DNA from: Pseudomonas viridiflava
Lineage (GTDB): Bacteria; Pseudomonadota; Gammaproteobacteria; Pseudomonadales; Pseudomonadaceae
DNA length: 64,000 nt
Assembly: GCF_003702045.1 (NCBI RefSeq)
Contig: NZ_RBTP01000031.1
Location: 178,137-242,136, forward strand
Reading direction: 5' to 3'
Shown here: piece by piece, positions 38,666 to 47,842 of the stretch
How positions within the stretch are numbered: the stretch's first letter is position 1
Layout: every line of letters starts with the position of its first letter
Notes under the pieces: generated by a model
Databases searched by the model: none
Told to the model about the DNA's origin: nothing
What the model saw: the letters and a program-made list of their open reading frames with translations, nothing else
Translations under genes and position numbers: made by a program

Positions 38666-39643
38666 ATGAAACTTTCCTTGCGTCAGCTTGCAATGACCGC
38701 CGGCTGCATGCTGGTTGCCACTCAACTGCTTGCTGAACCCAAGCGTCCCGAATGCATTGCACCGGCCTCGCCGGGCGGTGGGTTCGACCTGACTTGCAAA
38801 CTGATCCAGAGCGCCCTGATCAACGAGAAAATCCTCAGCTCGCCAATGCGCGTGACCTATATGCCTGGCGGCGTCGGTGCGGTGGCGTACAACGCCGTGG
38901 TCGCGCAGCGTCCGGCCGATGCAGGCACGCTGGTCGCCTGGTCCAGCGGGTCGCTGCTCAACCTGGCGCAGGGCAAGTTCGGACGTTTCGACGAAAATGC
39001 CGTGCGCTGGCTGGCGGCCGTCGGCACCAGCTATGGCGCCATCGCGGTCAAGAGCGACTCGCCTTACAAGAACCTTGATGACCTGGTTAAGGCACTCAAG
39101 GCCGACCCAAGCAAGGTCGTGATCGGCTCGGGCGGCACCGTTGGCAGCCAGGACTGGATGCAGACCGCCTTGATCGCCAAGGCCGCTGGCATCAATCCGC
39201 GTGAACTGCGATACGTCGCGCTCGAAGGTGGCGGCGAAATCGCCACCGCCTTGCTGGGCGGCCATATCCAGGTCGGCAGTACCGACATTTCCGACTCCAT
39301 GCCGCACATTCTCAGCGGCAACATGCGGCTGCTGGCGGTGTTCGCCGACAAGCGCATCGACGAGCCTGAAATGAAAGACATCCCAACCGCCAAGGAACAG
39401 GGCTACGACATCGTCTGGCCTGTGGTGCGTGGCTTCTACCTCGGGCCAAAGGTCAGCGACGAAGACTACAACTGGTGGAAAGCCTCGTTCGACAAGGTAT
39501 TGGCTTCGGAAGACTTCGCCAAATTGCGTGACCAGCGCGAGCTGTTCCCGTTCGCCATGACCGGCCAAGAGCTGGACGCCTACGTCAAGAAACAGGTGGC
39601 CGACTACAAGCTGATGGCCAAGGAATTCGGCCTGATTCAGTAA
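38666..39643 (+). CDS. tctC: Tripartite tricarboxylate transporter substrate-binding protein
   Basis: A 325-residue periplasmic receptor of the TTT family. ATG 38666 has AGGAG at 38654 and begins the signal peptide MKLSLRQLAMTAGCMLVATQ with a site after LLA. The mature protein has CIAPASPGGGFDLTCK and the VTYMPGGVGAVAYN ligand-loop signatures. It is first in tctCBA and delivers citrate-type acids to the TctAB membrane unit. Confidence 0.93.
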   Translation: MKLSLRQLAMTAGCMLVATQLLAEPKRPECIAPASPGGGFDLTCKLIQSALINEKILSSPMRVTYMPGGVGAVAYNAVVAQRPADAGTLVAWSSGSLLNLAQGKFGRFDENAVRWLAAVGTSYGAIAVKSDSPYKNLDDLVKALKADPSKVVIGSGGTVGSQDWMQTALIAKAAGINPRELRYVALEGGGEIATALLGGHIQVGSTDISDSMPHILSGNMRLLAVFADKRIDEPEMKDIPTAKEQGYDIVWPVVRGFYLGPKVSDEDYNWWKASFDKVLASEDFAKLRDQRELFPFAMTGQELDAYVKKQVADYKLMAKEFGLIQ

Positions 39644-39705
39644 TTGCACCCAATTGACTGACGTTCGGTTGCGCCTGCCCGACAGGCGCACCTCAGGAGC
39701 TTTTC

Positions 39706-40164
39706 ATGGCCATACAACGCATTTTTGCAGGCGTCCTGTTACTGGTCTGTATCGGCCTGGCCTTCATGGCCTGGCCCTATCAGGCGCCCTTTTCCTACGA
39801 ACCTGTCGGCCCTCGGGCCTTTCCCTTGTTGATGATCGGTTTGATGGGTATCGCTCTGCTGTACATGCTGATTCGCCCGACCCCCATCGTACACAGCGAA
39901 GACGAGCCGCCGCTGGACCGCGAAACGCTGATCAAGATCGGCACCTGCATCGCGCTACTGCTGGTGTTCGCCGGCCTGTTCGAACCGCTGGGCTTCATTC
40001 TCAGTAGCATACTGATCGGCATTCCGATGGCACGCCTGTATGGCGGTCGCTGGTTGCCCAGTGTCGTTGTGGTGATCCTGATGAGCATCGGCCTTTACCT
40101 GCTGTTCGATAAAGCGATGGACGTTCCACTGCCTTTGGGCCTGCTCAGCGTTCTGGAGAATTAA
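39706..40164 (+). CDS. tctB: Tripartite tricarboxylate transporter small membrane subunit
   Basis: A 152-residue protein with four TM segments (GVLLLVCIGLAFMAW, AFPLLMIGLMGIALLYML, IGTCIALLLVFAGLFEPLGF, and VVVVILMSIGLYLLF). The GPRAFP motif before TM2 is typical of TctB. AGGAG precedes the ATG. It pairs with TctA, which starts 2 bp after its stop. Confidence 0.93.
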   Translation: MAIQRIFAGVLLLVCIGLAFMAWPYQAPFSYEPVGPRAFPLLMIGLMGIALLYMLIRPTPIVHSEDEPPLDRETLIKIGTCIALLLVFAGLFEPLGFILSSILIGIPMARLYGGRWLPSVVVVILMSIGLYLLFDKAMDVPLPLGLLSVLEN

Positions 40165-40166
40165 AC

Positions 40167-41681
40167 ATGGATACTTTCGGCTATCTGGGCCAGGGCTTCG
40201 GCGTTGCGCTGACGCCTTACAACCTCATTACCGCGCTGTCGGGCACGTTGATCGGTACCATCGTCGGCCTGTTGCCGGGGCTGGGACCGATCAACGGCGT
40301 GGCGCTGCTGATTCCCATCGCCTTCGCCCTGGGACTGCCGCCAGAGTCGGCCTTGATCCTGCTGGCGGCCGTGTACCTGGGCTGCGAGTACGGCGGCCGT
40401 ATCAGTTCGATCCTGCTGAACATTCCCGGTGAAGCGTCCACCGTGATGACCACCCTCGACGGCTACCCTATGGCCCGTAACGGCATGGCGGGCGTCGCGT
40501 TGTCACTGTCGGCCTGGAGTTCGTTCATCGGCGCCTTCATCGCCACCTGCGGCATGGTGCTGTTTGCACCGTTGCTGGCCAAATGGGCGATTGCTTTTGG
40601 CCCCGCGGAGTACTTTGTGTTGATGGTATTCGCCATTGTCTGCCTGGGCGGGATGGCAGGCGACAAACCGCTCAAGACTTTCATCGCTGCGCTGATCGGT
40701 CTGTTCCTGTCTGCGATCGGGATCGATGCCAACAGCGGTGTGTACCGTTTTACCGGCGACAACATCCATCTGGCGGACGGCATCCAGTTCGTGGTGTTGG
40801 TCCTGGGTCTGTTTTCCATCAGCGAGATCCTGTTGCTGCTGGAAAAAACCCACCGCGGGCAGGAAGCAGTCAAGGCCACCGGGCGCATGATGTTCAACCT
40901 CAAGGAGGCGGCGGCGGTGTTCACGGTGAACCTTCGCTGTGGCTTCATGGGCTTTATCCTGGGCGTATTGCCGGGCGCGGGTGCAACGCTGGCCAGTGCG
41001 GTTGCCTACATGACTGAAAAGCGTATCGCAGGCCCCACCGGCACGTTCGGCAAAGGTGACATGCGCGGTCTGGCGGCACCGGAAACCGCTATCGGCGCGA
41101 CCGCCTGCGGCGCGCTGGTACCGATGCTGACCCTGGGCGTACCCGGTTCGGGCACCACGGCAGTCATGATCGGTGCTCTGTCGCTGTACAACATCACGCC
41201 CGGCCCGATGCTGTTTCAGCAGCAACCGGATTTGGTCTGGGGCCTGATCGCGTCGCTGTTCATCGCCAACATCATGCTGGTGATCCTGAACATCCCGATG
41301 ATCCGCATTTTTACCCGCATCCTGTCCGTGCCGAACTGGGCGCTGGTGCCGGTCATCGCGATCATCACCGGGATCGGCGTCTACGCCGTCCACGCCACCA
41401 CCTTCGACCTGTTCCTGATGGTCGGTATCGGTATCTTCGGCTACATCCTGCGCAAGCTTGATTTTCCGCTGTCGCCGATCCTGCTGGGGTTCATTCTTGG
41501 TGGCTTGATGGAGCAAAACCTGCGTCGTGCGTTGTCGATCTCCAACGGCGAACTGGGGATTCTCTGGGCCAGCCCGATTACCCTGGGTGTCTGGGTGCTG
41601 ACCGTGTTCATGCTGCTGTTCCCGCTGATCCGTATCTGGCGCAAGCGCGCCAACCAGCGTGCCGCGATGACTAATGTCTGA
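40167..41681 (+). CDS. tctA: Tripartite tricarboxylate transporter large membrane subunit
   Basis: A 504-residue permease with about 12 TM helices. Signature loops are GTLIGTIVGLLPGLGPINGVALLIP and GFILGVLPGAGATLASAVAY, with ETAIGATACGALVPMLTLGVPGSGTTAVMIGAL in the middle. It forms the channel for TctC-bound tricarboxylates, driven by an ion gradient. It overlaps abrB by 8 bp. Confidence 0.95.
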   Translation: MDTFGYLGQGFGVALTPYNLITALSGTLIGTIVGLLPGLGPINGVALLIPIAFALGLPPESALILLAAVYLGCEYGGRISSILLNIPGEASTVMTTLDGYPMARNGMAGVALSLSAWSSFIGAFIATCGMVLFAPLLAKWAIAFGPAEYFVLMVFAIVCLGGMAGDKPLKTFIAALIGLFLSAIGIDANSGVYRFTGDNIHLADGIQFVVLVLGLFSISEILLLLEKTHRGQEAVKATGRMMFNLKEAAAVFTVNLRCGFMGFILGVLPGAGATLASAVAYMTEKRIAGPTGTFGKGDMRGLAAPETAIGATACGALVPMLTLGVPGSGTTAVMIGALSLYNITPGPMLFQQQPDLVWGLIASLFIANIMLVILNIPMIRIFTRILSVPNWALVPVIAIITGIGVYAVHATTFDLFLMVGIGIFGYILRKLDFPLSPILLGFILGGLMEQNLRRALSISNGELGILWASPITLGVWVLTVFMLLFPLIRIWRKRANQRAAMTNV

Positions 41682-42708
41682 CTCGTCACTGCGCAACTGG
41701 TGGCCGACCCCGTTGGTCGGCCTGCTGGGCGGTTACCTTGCCAGCCAGGTCGGCTGGCCTCTGCCCTGGATGGTCGGCTCGTTGCTGGCGATCATCCTGG
41801 TGCGCTGCCTGACACCCTGGCAGATCACTCAGATTCCAGGCGGTCGCAAATGCGGCCAACTGGTCATCGGCATCGGCATCGGCCTGCACTTCACCCCGGT
41901 GGTAATCGAGCAGGTACTGGCGCACTTTGGACTGATTTTTTTCGGCGCGCTGATCACCAGTGTGTCTTGCCTGGTAGGCGTGTGGCTGATGCTGCGCACC
42001 GGCGAAGACCGACCGACGGCGTTCTTCTCCAGCATGCCGGGCGGGTCTGGCGAGATGGTCAACCTGGGCGCACGCAATGGCGCGACCCTGAGCAGCGTCG
42101 CAGCCGCGCAAAGCTTACGCGTGCTGGCGGTGGTGCTGTGCGTACCGGCGATCTTCAAATACCTGCTGGGTGACGGTGCTCCTGTGCTTCACGCCACCAG
42201 TGTCGACTGGCGCTGGCTGGCGTTCCTGCTGCCGTTCGGTGCGCTGCTCGCGTGGCTGTGGCAGCGCCTCAAACAACCCAACCCGTGGCTGTTCGGACCA
42301 CTGCTGCTGAGTGCGGTGGTCAGCGTGGTCTGGGACCTGAAAATCGGCTTGCCCAACGGCGCCAGCCAACTGGGTCAACTGCTGATCGGCAGCGGACTGG
42401 GTTGTCACTTCAACCGGGAGTTTTTCCGCCGTGCGCCGTCGTTTCTCGGTCGCACGCTGCTCGGAACGGCGCTGACCATGCTGATCGCCGCCCTTGCCGC
42501 TTTCGGCCTCAGCGCGTTGACTCATCTGGATTTGCGCTCGCTGACACTCGGCATGATGCCGGGCGGCATCGCCGAAATGAGCCTCACCGCCGAGGTGCTG
42601 CAACTGTCGGTGCCGCTGGTGACGGCCATGCAGGTCATGCGACTGCTGTTCGTGCTGTTTCTGGCCGAGCCGCTGTTCCGGCGCTGGAACAGGCGACTCG
42701 CTGACTGA
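41674..42708 (+). CDS. AbrB family transporter-like membrane protein
   Basis: A 344-residue membrane protein with two repeated halves, each containing a PGG motif (SSMPGGSGEMVNLGARNGA and GMMPGGIAEMSLTAEVL). This is the AbrB/ammonia-monooxygenase-regulator (DUF1703-like) fold. It is translationally coupled to tctA, so it probably aids carboxylate movement, for example as an exporter. The direct substrate is not known. Confidence 0.85.
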   Translation: MSDSSLRNWWPTPLVGLLGGYLASQVGWPLPWMVGSLLAIILVRCLTPWQITQIPGGRKCGQLVIGIGIGLHFTPVVIEQVLAHFGLIFFGALITSVSCLVGVWLMLRTGEDRPTAFFSSMPGGSGEMVNLGARNGATLSSVAAAQSLRVLAVVLCVPAIFKYLLGDGAPVLHATSVDWRWLAFLLPFGALLAWLWQRLKQPNPWLFGPLLLSAVVSVVWDLKIGLPNGASQLGQLLIGSGLGCHFNREFFRRAPSFLGRTLLGTALTMLIAALAAFGLSALTHLDLRSLTLGMMPGGIAEMSLTAEVLQLSVPLVTAMQVMRLLFVLFLAEPLFRRWNRRLAD

Positions 42709-42712
42709 TGTC

Positions 42713-43405
42713 TCAGATATTCGGCAAACGCCAGTCAATCGGCGTGATGCCATTCTGCTCCAGGTACTTGTTGGCCCGTCCGAAGTGTCCGTTACCGAGA
42801 AAGCCCTTGTAGGCCGACAACGGTGACGGGTGGACCGAGGTCAGTACCAGATGCTTGGTGGCGTCGACCAGCTTCTGCTTGCTCTGCGCATGAGCGCCCC
42901 ACAACAGAAACACCAGATGCGGTTGATGCTCGCTGACCACCTGAATGATTCGGTCGGTGAAATGCTGCCAGCCCTTGCCTGCATGGGACGCCGCGTTGGC
43001 CCGCTCAACAGTAAGGGTGGTATTAAGCAACAGCACGCCCTGATCCGCCCAGTTTTGCAAGCAACCGTGATTGGGAATATCGATGTTCAGATCACGCTTC
43101 AGCTCTTTATAGATATTGACCAGCGAAGGCGGTGTCGGCACGCCGGGCTGCACCGAGAAGCACAGGCCGTGGGCCTGATTGGGACCGTGGTATGGGTCCT
43201 GACCGAGGATCACCACTTTCACGTTATCCAGCGGCGTTGAGTTCAGTGCATTGAAAATCAGCGGCCCAGGCGGATAGATCTCTTTGCCTGCGGCATGCTC
43301 CTGACGTAGAAACTCGCGCAACTGCTGCATGTAGGGTTTTTCGAACTCTTCACGCAATGCTTCTTTCCAGCTGGGTTCAAGCTTGATGCGGTCGTCGCTA
43401 GTCAT
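42713..43405 (-). CDS. ung: Uracil-DNA glycosylase
   Basis: A 230-residue base-excision repair enzyme that removes uracil from DNA. The ATG at 43405 ([13 protein letters not shown]) is chosen for family length; the frame is open to 43468 without a homologous N-terminus. Catalytic motif [32 protein letters not shown], and the His loop [13 protein letters not shown] are intact. It converges on the abrB-like gene with a 4-bp gap. Confidence 0.95.
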   Translation of the reverse strand: MTSDDRIKLEPSWKEALREEFEKPYMQQLREFLRQEHAAGKEIYPPGPLIFNALNSTPLDNVKVVILGQDPYHGPNQAHGLCFSVQPGVPTPPSLVNIYKELKRDLNIDIPNHGCLQNWADQGVLLLNTTLTVERANAASHAGKGWQHFTDRIIQVVSEHQPHLVFLLWGAHAQSKQKLVDATKHLVLTSVHPSPLSAYKGFLGNGHFGRANKYLEQNGITPIDWRLPNI

Positions 43406-43573
43406 GGTCACATCCGGTAAAAACATTGCGCGGACACTAGGAAAGCTGACTGCCAATGTCAAATGCACTACGTCGCTTCCGTCGTTTTCCTACACTGCAG
43501 ACTTCCCCCCGAAACTTAATGACGCGATGCAAAGACCAATATTGACGTCAGCGTCTTTCCAGAGAGGGTCACG

Positions 43574-44686
43574 ATGAACCTGCAATTCGAAGAACTTCAC
43601 GCACAGGGCGGCGCCCGTATCGGGATCGCCACGCTGGATTCCGAGAAATCGCTCAATGCCTTGTCGCTGCCGATGATTCTGGCGCTTCAGGATCAGCTCG
43701 ACGCCTGGGCAAGCAATCCACAAATCGTTTGCGTGCTGTTGCGCGGCAATGGTGAGAAAGCCTTTTGCGCTGGCGGCGATGTGCGCACGCTGGTCGAAAC
43801 CTGCCTGAACAACCCGGGGACCGTGCCCCCACTCGCGGCCCACTTCTTCGGCGCCGAATACCGTCTGGATTACAGCCTGCACACGTACCCCAAACCTTTG
43901 ATCTGCTGGGCACACGGCTATGTGCTGGGCGGCGGCATGGGGTTGCTGCAAGGCGCCAACATACGGATCGTTACCCAAAGCAGTCGATTGGCGATGCCGG
44001 AAGTCAGCATCGGCCTGTACCCCGATGTCGGCGCCAGCTGGTTCCTGTCTCGTCTGCCGGGAAAACTGGGATTGTTTCTCGGGCTGACCGGCTCGCACAT
44101 CAACGGGCGTGACGCACTGGATCTGGACCTGGCCGACCGCTGCCTGCTCGATACGCAACAGCCGGACCTGATCGAAGGCCTGCTGCAACTCAATTGGCAG
44201 GACCAGACAGACATGCAGCTCAACAGCCTGCTCAAGGCGTTGCAGCATGAGGCCAACAGCCAATTGCCCGAGGCACAGTGGCTGCCACGCCGCAGGCAGA
44301 TCGATGCGTTGCTGGATGTGGGCAGTCTGGTGTGTGCCTGGCAGGCGATCAGTCAATTGCAGCAGCACGACGATAGGTTGCTGGCCAAAGGCGCCAAGAA
44401 CCTGGTCGAAGGCTGCCCAGTGACGGCGCACCTGGTTTGGGAGCAGATCGGTCGTGCGCGCCATCTGTCGTTGGCGCAGGTGTTTCAGATGGAATACGCC
44501 ATGAGCCTCAATTGCTGCCGCCACCCGGACTTCAGCGAAGGGGTGCGGGCAAGGCTGATCGACAAAGATCACACACCACGCTGGCACTGGCCGGACGTGA
44601 GCAAAGTGCCGCCTGCGGTGATCGAGGCACACTTCGAGAAGGTCTGGGAAGGACGACACCCGCTGGCGGATTTGTCGGAGTACTGA
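43574..44686 (+). CDS. Enoyl-CoA hydratase/isomerase family (3-hydroxyisobutyryl-CoA hydrolase type)
   Basis: A 370-residue crotonase-fold protein. The N-terminal half has KAFCAGGDVRTL and CWAHGYVLGGGMGLLQGAN, which form the oxyanion hole. PEVSIGLYPDVGASWFLSRLPG and the C-terminal LSLAQVFQMEYAMSLNCCRHPDFSEGVRA are typical of the HIBYL-CoA hydrolase group rather than true hydratases. It probably hydrolyses a short branched acyl-CoA, as in valine breakdown. No other branched-chain gene lies nearby. Confidence 0.85.
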   Translation: MNLQFEELHAQGGARIGIATLDSEKSLNALSLPMILALQDQLDAWASNPQIVCVLLRGNGEKAFCAGGDVRTLVETCLNNPGTVPPLAAHFFGAEYRLDYSLHTYPKPLICWAHGYVLGGGMGLLQGANIRIVTQSSRLAMPEVSIGLYPDVGASWFLSRLPGKLGLFLGLTGSHINGRDALDLDLADRCLLDTQQPDLIEGLLQLNWQDQTDMQLNSLLKALQHEANSQLPEAQWLPRRRQIDALLDVGSLVCAWQAISQLQQHDDRLLAKGAKNLVEGCPVTAHLVWEQIGRARHLSLAQVFQMEYAMSLNCCRHPDFSEGVRARLIDKDHTPRWHWPDVSKVPPAVIEAHFEKVWEGRHPLADLSEY

Positions 44687-44745
44687 GAGCGTATCGGCTC
44701 GAATGGACTGTCACGACGTCAATCATTTACTGAATGCACATCGTC

Positions 44746-44837
44746 GTGGGAGCGAGCTTGCTCGCGAAGAGGCCGGGGCAGTCCCCCAAAATGTCGGACG
44801 TCTGTAATCGGCTCTTCGCGAACAAGCTCGCTCCCAC
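44746..44837. repeat. REP doublet after the crotonase gene
   Basis: GTGGGAGCGAGCTTGCTCGCG (from 44746) is mirrored, with one mismatch, by a copy ending at 44837. It lies between two convergent genes and occupies most of the 241-bp gap. Confidence 0.9.
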
Positions 44838-44927
44838 GGGTTTCTATTTATCCAATAAGACAGGGTGCTGCGCATGAAAGCAGCTCAGGACGCTCCGTGT
44901 CCCGGCTGACTCATAGGCGAACAAAGG

Positions 44928-45371
44928 TCAGCGATGCCCGCCGCGTCCGTCGCCGCGACCGCGGCCATCGCCTCGTCCGTGATCGCGTCCACCGCCGTGG
45001 TCGTTCCAGCCTCGGTTGCCACGGTCACCGCGGTAGTTGCCTCGATAGCCGTCATTGCCCCGGAAGCCATCATTGCGCCAGCCATAACCTGGCGGGCGAC
45101 CCGGCTGGTAATAGCGTGCGCCCGGTGGCGGTCCGTAATAGCGGGGTTGGGTGTAATAGCGAGGTTGCGGTTGGTAATAGCGCGGTTGAGGCGCCACGTA
45201 AATGCGCCGCTCCTGGTAGTAGGTGGAACGGTAGCCATTGTCATAGGCGTACCCGCCCGCGACGACGGTCGTCGGTTGCGTGTACACATCGGATTCGTAG
45301 TAACCAGGGCCTCCATAACAACCAGCAAGGAAGAGGGTCAGCAAAACGATAAGCGAGGGTCTTCGATACAT
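44928..45371 (-). CDS. Tyr/Gly/Arg-rich small lipoprotein of unknown function
   Basis: A 147-residue lipoprotein (lipobox LFLAGC, Cys18). ATG 45371 is chosen because it begins the signal peptide; the frame is open for 36 more codons. The mature part has imperfect YYQPQPRYY repeats, then RPPGYGWRN and a strongly basic Gly-rich tail (GDGRGRGDGRGG). Such low-complexity tails can bind RNA or polyanions, but no function is known. A GC-rich minus-strand frame at 44885-45328 is its shadow. Confidence 0.7.
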   Translation of the reverse strand: MYRRPSLIVLLTLFLAGCYGGPGYYESDVYTQPTTVVAGGYAYDNGYRSTYYQERRIYVAPQPRYYQPQPRYYTQPRYYGPPPGARYYQPGRPPGYGWRNDGFRGNDGYRGNYRGDRGNRGWNDHGGGRDHGRGDGRGRGDGRGGHR

Positions 45372-45697
45372 GGCGGCCTCCCGGACCGCGATTGGCACAA
45401 ACCAGCGACGCTGGTCGGCGTCCGCCAAAGCGATTGACGGACAACAACTCAGACACCGAAAACGCGATCCAGTGCGCAATGCGACCCTCCGTCCATCGCC
45501 TCGAATGCCCGCCCTTTTCCTGCAAAGCCTTTCAAATCAAGGCCTGCAGCCCTGTAGCGCTTTCTTACAAAGATACTACAAAACATTTCAAACTAGCGCT
45601 TCATGACGGTGCGCTCACGCACCAGCACAAGGCACATATCCATGTCCGACTGCGCCTGGAAGTACCGCGAGCCTTGCCAAACGGGCCTCTTGGCAAG

Positions 45698-45714
45698 TTG
45701 GCACAACTCTCGCT
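45698..45714 (+). promoter_or_regulatory. Candidate sigma-54 promoter upstream of guanidine operon
   Basis: TTGGCACAACTCTCGCT carries the -24 GG (45700-45701) and -12 GC (45712-45713) at the exact 12-bp register of TGGCAC-N5-TTGCW. Only the second T of the -12 box and the base after TGGCAC deviate. Transcription would start near 45725, about 47 nt before the riboswitch. An upstream inverted repeat GGTGCG-CTCA-CGCACC (45608-45623) is in the wrong orientation for NtrC. Nitrogen control is inferred. Confidence 0.55.
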
Positions 45715-45771
45715 TAGTTCATTCCGTGCAGGAGTCAACACACGGTTCGCGGCACCACAATTTGCAATAGC

Positions 45772-45906
45772 CGACTAGGGTTCCGGCTTGCCAGACGGCA
45801 AGTGGCTGGTCCGAGAGTTGGCGACCTCCAGTAGAGGTTACACGGCGGGACAAAAGCCCGGGAGACAGGACACCAGTGGTGTCACGTTGCTCCTGGCCGC
45901 CCTTTT
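45772..45906 (+). ncRNA. Guanidine-I (ykkC) riboswitch and expression platform
   Basis: The aptamer (about 45772-45868) shows the class hallmarks in order: GACTAGGGTTCCGG, GTCCGAGAG, then ACGGCGGGACAAAAGCCCGG followed by GAGA. These are the conserved cores that bind guanidinium. The segment after it forms GACACC-AGT-GGTGTC (45869-45883), then CCTGGCCGCCC followed by TTTT (to 45906). GGCGG of the aptamer could pair with this CCGCC to make a terminator, consistent with guanidine turning expression on (inference). Confidence 0.93.
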
Positions 45907-45925
45907 CACTACTGGAGATCTCTCG

Positions 45926-46999
45926 ATGCTCAAGTCAACGTCACGTCTCTCAGGCCTGCTGTGCGCCGGTCTTCTCGCTGCATTGAGCTTCTCGGCGAAC
46001 GCCGCTCAGAAAGATCATTTCAACGTCTGCTGGACGATCTATGCAGGCTGGATGCCGTGGGAATACGCAGGCACTCAAGGCATCGTCGACAAGTGGGCGA
46101 AGAAATACGGCATCAAGATCGATGTCACCCAGCTCAATGATTACGTCGAGTCAATCAACCAGTACACCGCCGGCCAGTTCGATGGCTGCACCATGACCAA
46201 CATGGACGCCTTGACCATCCCGGCTGCCGGGGGCGTGGAAAGCACCGCACTGATCGTCAGCGATTTCTCCAACGGCAATGACGGCGTGGTGCTCAAGGGC
46301 GAAGGCAAGAAGATCGCCGACCTCAAGGGCATGGACGTCAATCTGGTCGAACTCTCGGTGTCCCATTACCTGCTGGCCCGTGCGCTGGACAGCGCCAAAC
46401 TCAGCGAAAAAGACCTGAAGGTGGTCAACACCTCGGACGCCGACATCGCCGCCGCCTTTAACACCGATGATGTTCAAGCCGTCACCACCTGGAATCCGAT
46501 GCTGTCGGAAATCAAGGCCAAACCGGGCGTGACCGAAGTGTTCAACTCCAGCCAGATTCCCGGCGAGATCATGGACATGATGGTGGTCAACACCCAGACC
46601 CTGAAAGACAACCCTGCACTGGGCAAGGCGCTGACCGGCGCATGGTTTGAAGTGGTTGCGCTGATGAACGCCAAAAACGCTCAGAGCAAGGCCGCGCTGG
46701 AACACATGGCCAAGGCCTCGGGCACTGATCTGGCAGGTTTTCAGTCGCAACTGGACACCACCAAGCTGTTCGCCACGCCCAAGGAAGCGCTTGAGTTCGC
46801 CACTAGCAAGCAACTGCCGGAGACGATGGGCAAAGTCGCCAGCTTTTCGTTCGCGCACGGTTTGCTCGGCGAAGGTGCCAAAGACGACAAGGCGGTGGGC
46901 ATGACCTTCGCCAACGACGTCACCACCGGCGACAAGGGCAATCTCAAGCTGCATTTCGACCCCAGCTACGTGCAGATGGCCGCCGACGGCACGCTGTAA
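45926..46999 (+). CDS. ABC transporter substrate-binding protein of the guanidine operon
   Basis: A 357-residue NrtA/TauA-type periplasmic receptor. ATG 45926 with GGAGA upstream begins a signal peptide (MLKSTSRLSGLLCAGLLAAL, cut after ANA). The mature protein starts KDHFNVCWTIYAGWMPWEYA and has SINQYTAGQFDGCTMTNMDAL and TTWNPML, typical of the urea-carboxylase-linked receptor group. It is the first gene after the guanidine-I riboswitch, so the ligand is probably guanidine or a guanidino/urea compound. Confidence 0.88.
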   Translation: MLKSTSRLSGLLCAGLLAALSFSANAAQKDHFNVCWTIYAGWMPWEYAGTQGIVDKWAKKYGIKIDVTQLNDYVESINQYTAGQFDGCTMTNMDALTIPAAGGVESTALIVSDFSNGNDGVVLKGEGKKIADLKGMDVNLVELSVSHYLLARALDSAKLSEKDLKVVNTSDADIAAAFNTDDVQAVTTWNPMLSEIKAKPGVTEVFNSSQIPGEIMDMMVVNTQTLKDNPALGKALTGAWFEVVALMNAKNAQSKAALEHMAKASGTDLAGFQSQLDTTKLFATPKEALEFATSKQLPETMGKVASFSFAHGLLGEGAKDDKAVGMTFANDVTTGDKGNLKLHFDPSYVQMAADGTL

Positions 47000-47026
47000 C
47001 TCACGTTTCGCACAAAGGTCACTGCC

Positions 47027-47842
47027 ATGCGTTTGATAAACCGCCACCCGGATCGCGCCGGTCGCCTGATTCTGGTGATCCTGCCGTTCGCCCTGCTGCT
47101 GTTCGCCTACTTTCTGGGCTCAGCCAGCAGGCTTGCGGAAAACCCCAACGACAAACTGCTGCCCAGCGCGGTGCAGATGGCCGATGCGGTCAATCGCATG
47201 GCGTTCAAGGCTGATGTCCGCACCGGCGAATACCTGCTGTGGCAGGACACTGCGTCCAGCCTGCAGCGGCTGGCGATCGGGCTGGGCATCAGCGCCTTGC
47301 TCGGCCTGTGCCTGGGTATCGCAGCAGGCATTCTGCCGATGTTCGGCGCACCGCTGTCGCCTTTGATGACGGTGCTGTCGATGGTGCCGCCGCTGGCAAT
47401 CCTGCCGATCCTGTTCATCGTGTTTGGTCTGGGCGAGCTGTCGAAAGTGATGCTGATCGTGATTGGCATCACACCCATTCTGGCCCGGGACCTGGAACAG
47501 CGGGCGCGAGAAATTCCGGTGGAACTGCTGATCAAGGCACAGACCCTGGGCGCTTCTACCTGGACGCTGATCCTGCGGGTGATCCTGCCGCAGTTGCTGC
47601 CGCGTTTGTTGATTGCCGTGCGGCTGGTGCTGGGTTCAGCCTGGCTGTTTTTGATCGCCGCCGAAGCCATCGCCTCCACTGATGGCTTGGGCTATCGGAT
47701 CTTTCTGGTCCGTCGTTATCTAGCGATGGACGTGATTCTGCCTTACGTGGCGTGGATCACCCTGCTCGCGTGGCTGATGGACTGGGGCCTGAAAACCCTG
47801 ACCCGCCGTGCGTTTCCCTGGTACGAAGGAGCGCGGGCATGA
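47027..47842 (+). CDS. ABC transporter permease of the guanidine operon
   Basis: A 271-residue inner-membrane permease of the SsuC/NrtB class with about six TM helices. The EAA-type loop that contacts the ATPase is IPVELLIKAQTLGASTWTLILRVILPQLLPRL. It follows the receptor gene by 27 bp and overlaps the ATPase gene (ATGA). Confidence 0.9.
   Translation: MRLINRHPDRAGRLILVILPFALLLFAYFLGSASRLAENPNDKLLPSAVQMADAVNRMAFKADVRTGEYLLWQDTASSLQRLAIGLGISALLGLCLGIAAGILPMFGAPLSPLMTVLSMVPPLAILPILFIVFGLGELSKVMLIVIGITPILARDLEQRAREIPVELLIKAQTLGASTWTLILRVILPQLLPRLLIAVRLVLGSAWLFLIAAEAIASTDGLGYRIFLVRRYLAMDVILPYVAWITLLAWLMDWGLKTLTRRAFPWYEGARA

Noticed and set aside
5042..44837. REP inverted pairs read as a CRISPR-like array
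   Set aside because: They are isolated doublets of inverted orientation, not regularly spaced direct repeats, and no cas gene is present.
44885..45328. Minus-strand Met/Thr/Ala-rich frame overlapping the Tyr-rich lipoprotein
   Set aside because: No signal peptide or motif; the 44928-45371 frame has a clear lipobox and repeats, so this is its out-of-frame shadow.
45608..45623. GGTGCG-CTCA-CGCACC as an NtrC site for the sigma-54-like promoter
   Set aside because: NtrC sites have GCAC first and GTGC second; here the order is reversed, so it was not called.
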